From positions 1 to 30,794 of the forward strand of contig DDLV01000138.1 of assembly GCA_002340325.1 (NCBI GenBank): a stretch of DNA of 30,794 nucleotides, read 5' to 3'. Positions 1 through 8,765 of the stretch are shown here, piece by piece. Position 1 is the stretch's first letter. Every line of letters starts with the position of its first letter. Under the pieces are notes generated by a model, which saw only the letters and a list, made by a program, of their open reading frames with translations, had not been told where the DNA came from and ran no database searches. Position numbers and translations under genes: made by a program. This DNA is from Glaciecola sp. UBA2563. Lineage in GTDB: Bacteria; Pseudomonadota; Gammaproteobacteria; Enterobacterales; Alteromonadaceae.

Positions 1-559
1 ACTACAAAGCTCCAGAAATACACTTAAATTTGTTATATCCTCCTAATCGACATCTATCCGCGAGAAATAAGCTTTTTGTAAAGTTCATATTGCAAAAATT
101 CGGTGATAAACCTTATTGGGATCTTTAGCAAAATCCAATGCATATTTAAGGGACGCTATATAATTTTTAAAAACACTTAATATATTTTTTTGCCAGTATG
201 AATCTTTTTTTCTATGTCTATGTCTATGGCTCCATACTCGCCTTATTTAGGTTTTCTATACTGAGACCTTATTTTAAATACCTTGCGCAACTTTTTGCCT
301 TGCCTATATTTATAAGTAAATTTTATTAAGATCATTTTTTCAGTTTAAAAATGTCACAAAAACCAGACGAAATAACTTTGCGATTGTTGCGGCATTGATT
401 GCGAAAAAAAGGAAAATAATCTGAGCTACGTTGTTTCACTAAACTTAGATTTAAAGATATGGTTGCCCAATATATTTGTATTTTCGGTAAATGGCTTTTT
501 TTAACTACTAAGTAAGGCCTTTTTGACCTTGCTTCTAACAGAAACTAATTGAGGTAGAA
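1..559. other. AT-rich non-coding region upstream of katG
   Basis: No open frame of gene size is visible on either strand. The stretch is AT-rich and carries three perfect tandem copies of TCTATG at 211-228. A TTGTTT at 431-436 followed about 18 bases later by AGATAT (455-460) is a weak sigma70-like candidate for katG. No convincing OxyR site (four spaced ATAG/CTAT elements) was found by eye. The katG ribosome-binding site (GAGGT, 551-555) closes the region. Confidence 0.5.
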
Positions 560-2731
560 ATGAGCGATTCAACTAAGGTAGCAAAATGCCCCGTGATGCA
601 TGGCGGCAATACAGGCACTGGCAACCATGTTACAAAATGGTGGCCTGAAGCACTTAATTTAGATATCTTGCGCCAACACGGTACGCCGACAAACCCAATG
701 TCACCCGATTACAATCATCGTGAGGCAGTAAAAGCACTCGACTTTCAGGGAGTGTGGGGTGACGTGAAAGCACTTTTGACCGACAGCCAGTCATGGTGGC
801 CAGCAGATTGGGGACATTATGGTGGTCTAATGATAAGGCTCTCATGGCACGCTGCAGGGAGCTACCGCCTTGCCGATGGGCGTGGTGGCGCAGGTACGGG
901 CAATATTCGATTTGAACCTCTTAACTCATGGCCGGACAACGCGAGTTTGGACAAAGCATGCCGACTGTTATGGCCAGTAAAGAAAAAGTATGGCAATGCA
1001 TTAAGCTGGGCAGACCTAACTGCGCTTGCCGGAACAGTCGCGTATGATGCGATGGGTTTAAAGGTATACGGCTTCGGATTTGGTAGAGAAGATGTCTATG
1101 CACCCGAGATCGATATTAATTGGGGGGCTGAGAATGAAATTCTTGCGCCATCAGAAAACCGAGTAAACGAGCTTGAAAACCCAGATACGATGGAAACGGG
1201 CGTCGCGGCCTCTCACATGGGGCTGATTTACGTTAACCCTGAGGGCGTCAATGGTAACCCAGATCCAGCGTTGACAGCCAAGTACGTTCGCACGACGTTT
1301 GCACGGATGGCAATGAACGATGAGGAAACAGCAGCGCTTACTGTTGGCGGTCACACCGTTGGTAAAGCACACGGTGCTATGGCGGGTGATAATATTGGTA
1401 AAGAGCCATCAGCTGGCAGAATGCAGGATCAAGGTTTTGGTTGGCACAACCCGGATGCGCATGGCAAGGCGAATCAACACTTCACCTCTGGCATTGAAGG
1501 CGCATGGACGACAAATCCAACTCAGTGGGATGATGGCTATTTAAAACTCTTATTCGGATACGATTGGGAGCTTAAGAAATCGCCTGCTGGCGCTTGGCAA
1601 TGGGAGCCTGTAAATATCGCAGAAGAAGACATGGTACCTGATGCTTCAGATCCTTCGATAAAGCACAACCCGATCATGACCGATGCAGATATGGCGATGA
1701 AAATCGATCCTACCTACAATGAAATATGTCAAAAATTTAAAGATGACCACGAGTATTTCTCGCAAACGTTTGCTAAAGCGTGGTTTAAATTAACGCACCG
1801 CGATATGGGGCCAAAAGTTAATTATTTGGGACCATTCGTACCTGAAGGCGACTTGATTTGGCAAGATCCTATTCCTGCAGGAAATAACAGCTATGACGTT
1901 ACAGCAGCAAAAGCGGCAATTAAAGCAAGCGGTTTAAGCAACGCAGACATGATGGCGACCGCATGGGATAGCGCTCGCACTTATCGAGGGTCAGACAAAC
2001 GCGGCGGTGCTAATGGTGCTCGCATTAGACTTGCGCCACAAAAAGACTGGGAAGCTAATGAGCCTCAACGTTTGGCTACAGTCCTTGAAACATTAGGCCC
2101 TATTGCTGAAAAGTTTGATGCTTCAGTCGCTGATATGATTGTACTGGCAGGTAGTGTTGGATTAGAGGCGGCGATAGAAAAGAGCGGGCATTCTATCGAA
2201 GTCCCGTTCACTCCGGGTCGAGGCGATGCTTCTCAGGATATGACGGAAGTTGATTCTTTTGCCTACCTTGAACCACTTTCTGATGGATTCAGAAACTATC
2301 ACAAAGAAGGCTTGAGCATTAAACCCGAAGAGATGCTGTTAGACAGAGCTCAGCTGTTAGGTTTATCTATTGCTGAGTTAGTGGTGTTAGTCGGTGGAAT
2401 GAGAGTGTTAGGACTTAATTACGGCAGCTCTACCAATGGTGTTTTCACTGACAATGTTGGCGCTTTGTCCACTGACTTCTTTGAAACCATTACGGATATG
2501 AAGTACAGCTGGCACACCGTTGACGATGTGTCGTTCGAATTGCGTGACCGTGATTCGGGTATGATTAAATACCTAGCCTCAAGTGCAGATTTGGTGTTTG
2601 GTTCAAATGCTATTCTGCGCACCTATGTTGAAATCTACGCGCAAAACGGTAATCAAGACAAGTTCGTTCGAGACTTTGTCGCTGCTTGGACTAAGATCAT
2701 GAACGCAGACCGTTTTGATGTACAATCATAA
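560..2731 (+). CDS. katG: Catalase-peroxidase KatG
   Basis: Bifunctional haem enzyme that dismutates hydrogen peroxide and has peroxidase activity. The 723-residue length is normal for the family. The distal site is visible as Arg93-Trp96-His97 (RLSWHAAGSYR), followed by the GGAGTGN block. Proximal haem ligand is His265 in LTVGGHTVGKAHG. The Trp96-Tyr224-Met250 trio matches the covalent adduct typical of KatG; the Tyr-Met-His spacing equals that of the Mycobacterium enzyme. The second, haem-less peroxidase-like half occupies roughly residues 410-720. No signal peptide is seen, so it is probably cytoplasmic. The start is set by GAGGT 4 bases upstream of ATG. It is monocistronic, with a possible terminator just downstream. 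Identification is secure; oxidative-stress control is expected but no OxyR site was recognised. Confidence 0.98.
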   Translation: MSDSTKVAKCPVMHGGNTGTGNHVTKWWPEALNLDILRQHGTPTNPMSPDYNHREAVKALDFQGVWGDVKALLTDSQSWWPADWGHYGGLMIRLSWHAAGSYRLADGRGGAGTGNIRFEPLNSWPDNASLDKACRLLWPVKKKYGNALSWADLTALAGTVAYDAMGLKVYGFGFGREDVYAPEIDINWGAENEILAPSENRVNELENPDTMETGVAASHMGLIYVNPEGVNGNPDPALTAKYVRTTFARMAMNDEETAALTVGGHTVGKAHGAMAGDNIGKEPSAGRMQDQGFGWHNPDAHGKANQHFTSGIEGAWTTNPTQWDDGYLKLLFGYDWELKKSPAGAWQWEPVNIAEEDMVPDASDPSIKHNPIMTDADMAMKIDPTYNEICQKFKDDHEYFSQTFAKAWFKLTHRDMGPKVNYLGPFVPEGDLIWQDPIPAGNNSYDVTAAKAAIKASGLSNADMMATAWDSARTYRGSDKRGGANGARIRLAPQKDWEANEPQRLATVLETLGPIAEKFDASVADMIVLAGSVGLEAAIEKSGHSIEVPFTPGRGDASQDMTEVDSFAYLEPLSDGFRNYHKEGLSIKPEEMLLDRAQLLGLSIAELVVLVGGMRVLGLNYGSSTNGVFTDNVGALSTDFFETITDMKYSWHTVDDVSFELRDRDSGMIKYLASSADLVFGSNAILRTYVEIYAQNGNQDKFVRDFVAAWTKIMNADRFDVQS

Positions 2732-2765
2732 ATATCTAATGCATCCTTTGTAAGCCCAAAAGGAT

Positions 2766-2798
2766 TTAAACGGGCGCATGTACTGTGGCCGTTTTTTT
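2766..2798 (+). terminator. Possible rho-independent terminator of katG
   Basis: AAACGG (2768-2773) pairs with CCGTTT (2789-2794) and runs straight into a T tract (2792-2798), 37 bases after the katG stop. The loop is long (15 bases), with perhaps one more G-C pair past a bulge, so the hairpin is only moderately convincing. Confidence 0.5.
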
Positions 2799-2935
2799 CA
2801 AGTTTATCACACTTAATTTGCATTAAATTGACCGAGCAACGCTAGATGTGAGCATTGGCATGTCTACTAATACATTGAAAGAAATCAAAAGTAATGAAAC
2901 TGAGCTTGAGTAGGAATTAATTAATAGTTAGCCAC

Positions 2936-3865
2936 CTAAAAATCGTAAACCGTTGCTCGCGCCAACAAATCACTTGCACTGATCTTGTCTTGTGAGCATC
3001 GCTTAACATTCTCAACTGAGAATACGTAATAGCGACTTGCGCCTTTGTTTTCGAATGAGGTGTCAAAATTATTCAGTACAAAAGTTATATGCTCATCTTG
3101 AGGTAATGCGCGAAGTCCTGCACCAAATCTACACAACGTATCGGAGACATCTTTTTCAAAATTATTCAAAAATGCTCGATTGGCATTTCTTCGTTCCTCG
3201 CGTTTTTGCTCGGCTTTTTGTTTGCGCTTATCGCTAATTTCTTGCGCGGCTTCCTTTAGGGACTTTTGGTCGGTATTGGCCTTTTCAAGCGCTTTTTCCA
3301 GTGCGCTAAGTTCTTCTTGAATTTCCTTTTTTCTTAACTCATCTGCACGTCGCAATTCAAATTCAAGGTCGCGCTTTTCTCTCTCTACATCTCGTAATTG
3401 CCATTGATGTTCGCGCAGTTGGCTTTCGAGTTCTCGTAACTTTTCAGATACTTCGTTCATGTTTTCAACTTGAAATATTCCTGACTCTGTTAAGGCCTCA
3501 TGAATAGTTTCCTGATGTGCCTGAAGATTGAGCTCATCGAATACTGGAAATTCAACATCAGGTAGTAAAAATTCAAATGCACCATCGTGTGAATCAAAGA
3601 GATTTGACCATGATCGACTTGACGTACTCACACTAAAGACTACGCCCTGGTTAGCGAGGTAATCGCCTTTAATGCGACTAACTTTAATCGCTGGTTTGTT
3701 ATCGTCTTGTTTCAGCGTGGTGAAAAATACCTGTTCCATGATTTCCAGTTCTTCAGCAAGTTCCGCAAAATCTGCACTGGCATGGGTTGACCCTGGGATG
3801 AGTAATAGCAAAAGGCAGTAAATTGGAATGAGTGGATACTTCATGCAGGATAATATTACGTTCAC
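2936..3865 (-). CDS. Secreted coiled-coil protein of the ECF sigma cluster, unknown function
   Basis: Not recognised as a named family. A hydrophobic signal sequence (IPIYCLLLLLIPGSTHASA) suggests Sec export. Mid-protein is a long, strongly charged coiled coil (about residues 135-235, rich in E, K, R, Q and L). The C-terminal 75 residues look globular and hold two Cys that could form a disulfide once exported. I chose the GTG at 3865 because AGGAG lies 7 bases upstream; this gives 309 residues. ATG at 3844 would still leave a signal peptide, while the frame stays open to 3931. It is third in a same-strand series after the sigma and anti-sigma genes (81-base gap), so it is probably co-transcribed and may act in the same envelope-sensing pathway. 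That role is inference from position. Confidence 0.8.
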   Translation of the reverse strand: MNVILSCMKYPLIPIYCLLLLLIPGSTHASADFAELAEELEIMEQVFFTTLKQDDNKPAIKVSRIKGDYLANQGVVFSVSTSSRSWSNLFDSHDGAFEFLLPDVEFPVFDELNLQAHQETIHEALTESGIFQVENMNEVSEKLRELESQLREHQWQLRDVEREKRDLEFELRRADELRKKEIQEELSALEKALEKANTDQKSLKEAAQEISDKRKQKAEQKREERRNANRAFLNNFEKDVSDTLCRFGAGLRALPQDEHITFVLNNFDTSFENKGASRYYVFSVENVKRCSQDKISASDLLARATVYDF

Positions 3866-3872
3866 TTTGAGT

Positions 3873-3877
3873 CTCCT
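3873..3877 (-). promoter_or_regulatory. Ribosome-binding site favouring a GTG start
   Basis: Reads AGGAG on the minus strand, 7 bases before the GTG at 3865-3863. Neither the upstream codon at 3931 nor the ATG at 3844 has a comparable site. Confidence 0.7.
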
Positions 3878-3946
3878 GTAATTGAAAAATTGATAGGTTG
3901 ATAGATTGGTTTGCAAATAGTGTCGATTCATTGGGTAACCGCTCGT

Positions 3947-4651
3947 TTATTCATCTGGAACAACATCATTAACGGGTCTGACCGACTCTATTGGCACCCC
4001 TGTTTTCAGGCTTATTTCATTCTGTAAATCATTAAGTTGCCGAGCGAAAAACACTTGGTCGTCGTATCGCTGTTGATTGATCAATTTGAAAAGTTCAGCG
4101 AAGTCTTCCCGTCGCTCTTGGCGGTTTGACGAAAGCACGTATTCCGTCAATTGCGAATTTATTGTTAGTTGTTGATCTTTTAAGGCATCAAGATACTGGT
4201 TAAATACTTGCGCATTTGTGTTTTGAAACTGAGCTATACGGGCCTGTACGATGTTTTCTATTTGGTCATCGCTGATGGTGTGTCCAAATCCAATTGATAC
4301 TCGGTCTTGGGTATATTCGATATTAAAGCCCGTTAATATCATAAGCAGCGCAGCAATCGAGAACGCAAGAGACGTTATGGGTATACCACGCCATTGCCAC
4401 CAGTGAACTTTACCGTCAGATGGAGAATTGTTTGGTGCAAAGAAGTGTTCTTCATTCCCTTCTTGATACCACTGAGGGGGTTGAATTTCTTGATGATCAT
4501 CAGCAATATCTGCTACAAGATTAATACTCTGTACTCTTGCAGCAAACTCGCTGTCTTCTGTACAGAGCGCTTCAAACGCCTGGCGTTGTTCGGGTGTCAT
4601 GCTTTGCGTTAACCAAGCTTCAAAAATATGTTGTTTATCGAGATTAGACAT
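3947..4651 (-). CDS. Membrane-anchored anti-sigma-factor-like protein
   Basis: A 234-residue protein encoded directly after an ECF sigma gene, which it overlaps by 8 bases (4644-4651); it has its own GGAGG site (4658-4662) inside the sigma gene. The N-terminal ~85 residues (FEAWLTQSMTPEQRQAFEAL) resemble the short helical cytosolic region of anti-sigma factors. One membrane helix follows (about residues 92-110, ITSLAFSIAALLMILTGF). The remainder, probably periplasmic, is helical and Gln/Asn-rich. No HxxxCxxC zinc motif is present, so it is not a ZAS-type anti-sigma. Assignment rests on position, topology and translational coupling, not on a recognised conserved domain. Confidence 0.75.
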   Translation of the reverse strand: MSNLDKQHIFEAWLTQSMTPEQRQAFEALCTEDSEFAARVQSINLVADIADDHQEIQPPQWYQEGNEEHFFAPNNSPSDGKVHWWQWRGIPITSLAFSIAALLMILTGFNIEYTQDRVSIGFGHTISDDQIENIVQARIAQFQNTNAQVFNQYLDALKDQQLTINSQLTEYVLSSNRQERREDFAELFKLINQQRYDDQVFFARQLNDLQNEISLKTGVPIESVRPVNDVVPDE

Positions 4652-5192
4652 GCTCGACCTCCACTAAATCTTTCAACTTTGACGTTGCTGAATATAAACG
4701 TGATTTAACCGTATTGACTGAAATACCAAGTTGCTGCGCAATGTCATCAAAAGTGAATTGGCTAAAAAACTTGAGTTCGACGATTTCGCGCTGGTTAAAT
4801 GGCAAGCTGCGCATAATCGCATGAAGGTGCAATTGTTGTTGATTAATCTGAGCATCGATTTCTGGCGAGTGAACGCAGGTTTGGTCCTCGACTTCCGGGG
4901 CATCATCCAAGCTAATGTTAGGTTGACGACGCCTGAAAAAATCCATGCATCTAAAATGCGCAATCCTAAAAAGCCAGCCTTTAAAGCTGCCTTTTCCTTG
5001 GTAGGCTGCAAGACTGTTGTAAACTGAAATGAATATTTCCTGAAGTAAATCGTTAGCGTCGTCAGGATCACTTGTCATGCGCAGCGCATAGTTATAAATA
5101 CTTTTTTCATAACGAGACAACAACACTAACCAAGACTTTTTATGTCCCGATTTCGCTTTTTCCACTAGACGCTCGTCACTTGTTTCCAGCAC
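4644..5192 (-). CDS. RNA polymerase ECF-family (sigma-70 group 4) sigma factor
   Basis: A 182-residue protein with the two ECF domains. Region 2 (about residues 24-90) includes YALRMTSDPDDANDLLQEIF and the GSFKGWLFRIAHFRCMDFFR segment that contacts the -10 element. Region 4 (about 125-177) ends in a helix-turn-helix, FDDIAQQLGISVNTVKSRLY. The start is GTG, with a weak GAGA site upstream. The gene is first in the series sigma, anti-sigma, coiled-coil secreted protein. It is divergent from the S9 peptidase gene across about 160 bases, where an autoregulated promoter would be expected. The signal sensed is unknown. Confidence 0.93.
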   Translation of the reverse strand: MLETSDERLVEKAKSGHKKSWLVLLSRYEKSIYNYALRMTSDPDDANDLLQEIFISVYNSLAAYQGKGSFKGWLFRIAHFRCMDFFRRRQPNISLDDAPEVEDQTCVHSPEIDAQINQQQLHLHAIMRSLPFNQREIVELKFFSQFTFDDIAQQLGISVNTVKSRLYSATSKLKDLVEVEHV

Positions 5193-5353
5193 GCATTTTT
5201 CTCAATTACAAATCACTATCTTACAAGTCGTATGGTCAAACAAAAAAGTTTTACCTCATAATCATTTTTCTTTGTTTATTGTTTTCACATACAACGTTTT
5301 TCTCTGGTACTCTAAAATTTCATCACGTAATTAATACAACTATAAAGCCGACA

Positions 5354-7336
5354 ATGAAAACAAAGTTACTTAAATTCTGTTTGTTCTTTTTCGCAATTAT
5401 ATGTGCAAGTGAAAGTGCATTGGCAAATGCTGAGCCTATACCAATCGGATACTTCACTAAGGGTTTGGAATACCACAATGCGGTGCTTTCGCCTAGCGGT
5501 AAATACATCGCCGTACAGCGTTCTGCCGACGAAGGAAAACAGCTGGTAGCGATTGTTGAGACGAAGACGCTATCGTTGAAATCGCATATTCCTGCAGGTT
5601 CAAAGCTATCGCCATTTAATGTTCAGTGGGTGAATGATGAAAAAGTGATTGTTGAATTTACCGAGGAATTTAAACGGTTTGAACATGAATTTGCCAATGG
5701 TGAACTCATGACGATGGATGCAGATGGAAAGAAAAAACGCATGATCATGCAGCGTAAAGCCTTCATATCAAATACGAGTAATGCCAGTAATAATGATTTG
5801 TTCGGGGTTGCAAGAGTTGTGCATCGCTTACCAAAGGAAGAAAAACATGTGCTAGTAATGTTCCAGGATTGGACCGAAAGTACATCCAATTACGGCAGTA
5901 AGCCAAAGCTCTATAAAACCCACACAACCTCTGGAAGAGTAAGACTTGTGACGCAGGCACCTTCTTATGAATCCTATTTCACCTTTAATTTTGAAGGGGT
6001 GCCTCAGTATTCTGTTGGACTGGATAAAGAGGCCATCGGTGAAGGCAACATACTCATAGTTCATCGGTTTCAGGATAAAGAATGGGTTAGGGTTAAAGAC
6101 ATAAGCATAGAAGCCGCGCAAGTTACCGTTATTGCGTCTACTGAGACGCCGGAAGAGGTTTACATTCGAGCAGAGTATTTAGATACACCGGATAAAATCT
6201 TCCGCTACAACATGGCATCCAACGAAAAAAAATTGGTGTTTTTTCATCCCGAAGTTGACCCTGCACATCTTGATATAAACCCCAAGACCGGTGAGTTGAT
6301 TTCGGTGCATTTTGAGACGGATTATCCCAATCTTCACATCGTGCAACCAGAACATGTTTACTCGCGTTGGTACCCCGCTTTGTTTGAAGCGTTTGGTGGA
6401 GACCGTGTGAGAATAACAAGTGCTACTGATGACCAGCAAAAACTCATTGTTCATGTTTCTGGTAGCGATGAACCAGGACAATTTCATCTTTTTGACACGC
6501 AAACCAAAAAACTACGCTATCTGTTTCAAGCTGCGTCATGGATCGATACAGAAAAACTAATCGCTGCAGAACCCATTGAATTTGAAGCTCGCGATGGTCA
6601 TAAGATAAAAGGTTATCTGACAGAGCCCAAGGCAAATGGCGGGCAAGCGCCATTGGTCGTTATTCCGCATGGTGGCCCTCATGGTGTGCGCGATTGGTGG
6701 TCATATTACCCTGACGTTCAATTTCTCGTATCTCGTGGTTTTGCCGTGCTGCAAGTAAACTTTAGAGGTTCTGGCGGCTATGGATACGGATTCGAAGTAG
6801 TAGGACATAGAAAGTGGGGAAGTTTGATTCAGCATGACATTATAGACGGTACAAAATGGGCAGCTGAACGCAGTTCCATAGATAGTAATAAAATCTGTAT
6901 ATGGGGTGGTTCATTTGGTGGCTATTCTGCGTTAATGAGTCCGATGATTGAACCTGATTTATATAAGTGTGCAATAGGTTTTGTTGGCGTTTATGATTTG
7001 AATTTGATGTGGACGACAGCAGACATTCAGCGCAATAAATTCGGCAGAAATTTTTTGCAGCAAGCCATTGGAGATGATCAAGAAGAACTGAAGCGTAATT
7101 CACCGCTGCACAATATAGACAAATTGAAAGCACCTGTTTTAGTCGTGCACGGCGAGGAAGATTGGCGAGTCAATGAGAAACATTATCACGTAATGAAAGC
7201 CGCATTGGATAAAAAAGGCCATCCTGCCGAATACATGTTTGTTGAAAAAGAAGGTCATGGTTTTGCAGATGAAAAAAACCGGACGGATTACTACAAAAAA
7301 GTGGAAGTATTTTTGAACAAATATATCGCGCCATAG
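5354..7336 (+). CDS. Secreted S9-family (prolyl-oligopeptidase-like) serine peptidase
   Basis: 660 residues from the ATG at 5354, which begins a clear signal peptide (KFCLFFFAIICASESALA); an upstream in-frame extension to 5072 overlaps the sigma gene and is unlikely. Residues about 30-390 form the beta-propeller-like regulatory region of S9 peptidases. The C-terminal alpha/beta-hydrolase domain (about 400-660) has VIPHGGPHG (oxyanion region), nucleophile Ser520 in GGSFGGYSA, Asp603 in HGEEDWRVN and His635 in EGHGFADE. This is the S9C/dipeptidyl-peptidase-like arrangement, used on short peptides. It probably acts in the periplasm. No good ribosome-binding site precedes the ATG. It is divergent from the ECF sigma gene, which may or may not control it. 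Exact specificity cannot be told. Confidence 0.93.
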   Translation: MKTKLLKFCLFFFAIICASESALANAEPIPIGYFTKGLEYHNAVLSPSGKYIAVQRSADEGKQLVAIVETKTLSLKSHIPAGSKLSPFNVQWVNDEKVIVEFTEEFKRFEHEFANGELMTMDADGKKKRMIMQRKAFISNTSNASNNDLFGVARVVHRLPKEEKHVLVMFQDWTESTSNYGSKPKLYKTHTTSGRVRLVTQAPSYESYFTFNFEGVPQYSVGLDKEAIGEGNILIVHRFQDKEWVRVKDISIEAAQVTVIASTETPEEVYIRAEYLDTPDKIFRYNMASNEKKLVFFHPEVDPAHLDINPKTGELISVHFETDYPNLHIVQPEHVYSRWYPALFEAFGGDRVRITSATDDQQKLIVHVSGSDEPGQFHLFDTQTKKLRYLFQAASWIDTEKLIAAEPIEFEARDGHKIKGYLTEPKANGGQAPLVVIPHGGPHGVRDWWSYYPDVQFLVSRGFAVLQVNFRGSGGYGYGFEVVGHRKWGSLIQHDIIDGTKWAAERSSIDSNKICIWGGSFGGYSALMSPMIEPDLYKCAIGFVGVYDLNLMWTTADIQRNKFGRNFLQQAIGDDQEELKRNSPLHNIDKLKAPVLVVHGEEDWRVNEKHYHVMKAALDKKGHPAEYMFVEKEGHGFADEKNRTDYYKKVEVFLNKYIAP

Positions 7337-7425
7337 CTGGCGTCGTTCTGTCACTTGTTTGCCAGTAAACAAATCTTGTACTAAAGCTTTATAAATATTT
7401 ACGCTTTTTATGTAAGAGATAATTA

Positions 7426-7608
7426 ATGTCAGGTATCAAAGACAAATCTGACGTAGGGTTTTTGTGGGTGGTCATTGGTGTGAGCATAGGCGCTGGAGCA
7501 GTCATTGGGGCGATACTCGGTTATATAGTGGGTAATCCAGTCAAGGGCGTATCAGTAGGAAGTATGTTTGGCGCTGGTATTGGTATTCTAGTAGGCGACA
7601 AACTATAG
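7426..7608 (+). CDS. Small glycine-zipper membrane protein, unknown
   Basis: A 60-residue protein with two Gly/Ala/Val-rich hydrophobic stretches: about residues 13-36 (VVIGVSIGAGAVIGAILGYI) and 41-58, joined by a short NPVKG turn. Repeated GxxxG/GxxxA spacing is typical of glycine-zipper helices that pack or oligomerise in membranes. A purine-rich AAGAGA lies 6 bases before the ATG. There is no signal-peptidase site, so it is probably an inner-membrane helical hairpin. It resembles bacteriocin-like or glycine-zipper small proteins only in composition; no function is assigned. Confidence 0.65.
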   Translation: MSGIKDKSDVGFLWVVIGVSIGAGAVIGAILGYIVGNPVKGVSVGSMFGAGIGILVGDKL

Positions 7609-7710
7609 GTGCAAGAAAAGGGACACCACTCGCGTATTACAGTTTATCAGTTCTTTAGTACACTGTGATTTATGAACAAAGGTCACCACGCTCTAGCGTT
7701 TGAATTGAAT

Positions 7711-7776
7711 ATGAAAAAAATCATCCTCATGTCGGTATGCTTGGTGACTCTAATTGCCTGTGTATATAAATTCTGA
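7711..7776 (+). CDS. 21-residue lipoprotein-like ORF overlapping coaX
   Basis: A short frame with a complete lipoprotein signal: MKK, a hydrophobic core and a lipobox LIAC, then only four residues (VYKF) before the stop. If processed, the mature product would be a five-residue lipopeptide. Its TGA shares its A with the ATG of coaX (TGATG at 7774-7778). Neither start has a clear Shine-Dalgarno sequence. It could be a tiny lipoprotein, a leader peptide coupling translation to coaX, or a decayed remnant of a longer lipoprotein. Confidence 0.45.
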   Translation: MKKIILMSVCLVTLIACVYKF

Positions 7777-8576
7777 TGCTTCTCGCAGTTGATATTGGTA
7801 ATTCAAATATTGTTTATGGTGTTTACCATAATGGTGGTTGGCAGCATCAATGGCGCGAAGAAACCGATAATGAACAACCTCTGTTAGATCAGATAACTGC
7901 TATTGGAAAGGAGTTTTCGGCAACTGAACTTTCTCCAGATGATGTTGAAAGTGTCATATTAAGCAGTGTCGTTCCGCATTGCACACCGGCGGTTTTAGGT
8001 GCTTTGCTGCGGCTATTTGGTGAAGACATAGTTACAGTCGTTGATGAAAGCACCTATCGGCATTTACCTATACACATCTTAAATCCACAGGAAATCGGTT
8101 CCGATCTGGTGGCCAATGCAGTAGCGGGTTTTATGCGATTCCAGAATGCTGCCGTTACTGTGGTTGACTTTGGTACAGCGCTTACCTTCACTACAATTTC
8201 ATCGAAAGGTCATATTATGGGTGTTTCTATTGCCCCAGGCCTTAATACCGCAATTAAGTCATTATTCAACAATACAGCAGCGCTGCCCGAGGTGCCGCTA
8301 GATTACCCCGAAAGTGTCCTTGGCATAAATACCATACACGCCATTCAATCCGGGGTATTGATGGGGTATACAGGCATGGTGAAATATATGATTGAGCAGA
8401 TTAAGTCAGAACTCAATTGCCAAATAGATACTACCCATTTTGTTATCGCGACTGGCGGATTATCGAGTATCTTGACACCATTAAAAGATGTTGTTGACGA
8501 TATCGATCCGATATTGACGCTTGAGGGACTGCGGCTGATATCAGAGTTTTATCAAGATGAGCAGAGACTAAGGTAG
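7776..8576 (+). CDS. coaX: Type III pantothenate kinase CoaX
   Basis: Catalyses ATP-dependent phosphorylation of pantothenate, the first step of coenzyme A synthesis, in the cytoplasm. The 266 residues carry the ASKHA-fold hallmarks of CoaX: DIGNSN phosphate loop at residues 5-10, GSDLVANAVAG near 109-119, VDFGTALTFT near 130-139, SIAPGLNTAI near 148-157, and ATGGLSSIL towards the C-terminus. The family's usual GxDR is GSDL here. The start follows directly from an upstream stop by a TGATG overlap and lacks a ribosome-binding site, which suggests translational coupling to the 21-residue ORF before it. No birA, its common partner, is adjacent. Confidence 0.93.
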   Translation: MLLAVDIGNSNIVYGVYHNGGWQHQWREETDNEQPLLDQITAIGKEFSATELSPDDVESVILSSVVPHCTPAVLGALLRLFGEDIVTVVDESTYRHLPIHILNPQEIGSDLVANAVAGFMRFQNAAVTVVDFGTALTFTTISSKGHIMGVSIAPGLNTAIKSLFNNTAALPEVPLDYPESVLGINTIHAIQSGVLMGYTGMVKYMIEQIKSELNCQIDTTHFVIATGGLSSILTPLKDVVDDIDPILTLEGLRLISEFYQDEQRLR

Positions 8577-8765
8577 TCGACTTAAAACGTATTAATCTGA
8601 ATACCAATTTATAAAACGGCATATGTAACGTTCACTTCACCGTGGTTTAATGCACGCCACTGATGAAAACCAATACGCAAGTATACGTTTGAATCAACGA
8701 GTAGATAGAACCAGAGAGATAGACGCTGGTCAGCAGTCATCAAAGTAGTATCGGAGTTCAGTTGC

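Noticed and set aside
5072..5353. N-terminal extension of the S9 peptidase frame
   Set aside because: It overlaps the ECF sigma gene and puts the obvious signal peptide in the middle of the protein; the ATG at 5354 starts the signal peptide.
7355..7372. Hairpin TTGTTT-6-AAACAA after the S9 peptidase gene
   Set aside because: The 6-bp stem is AT-rich and has no T tract after it, so it is not convincing as a terminator.
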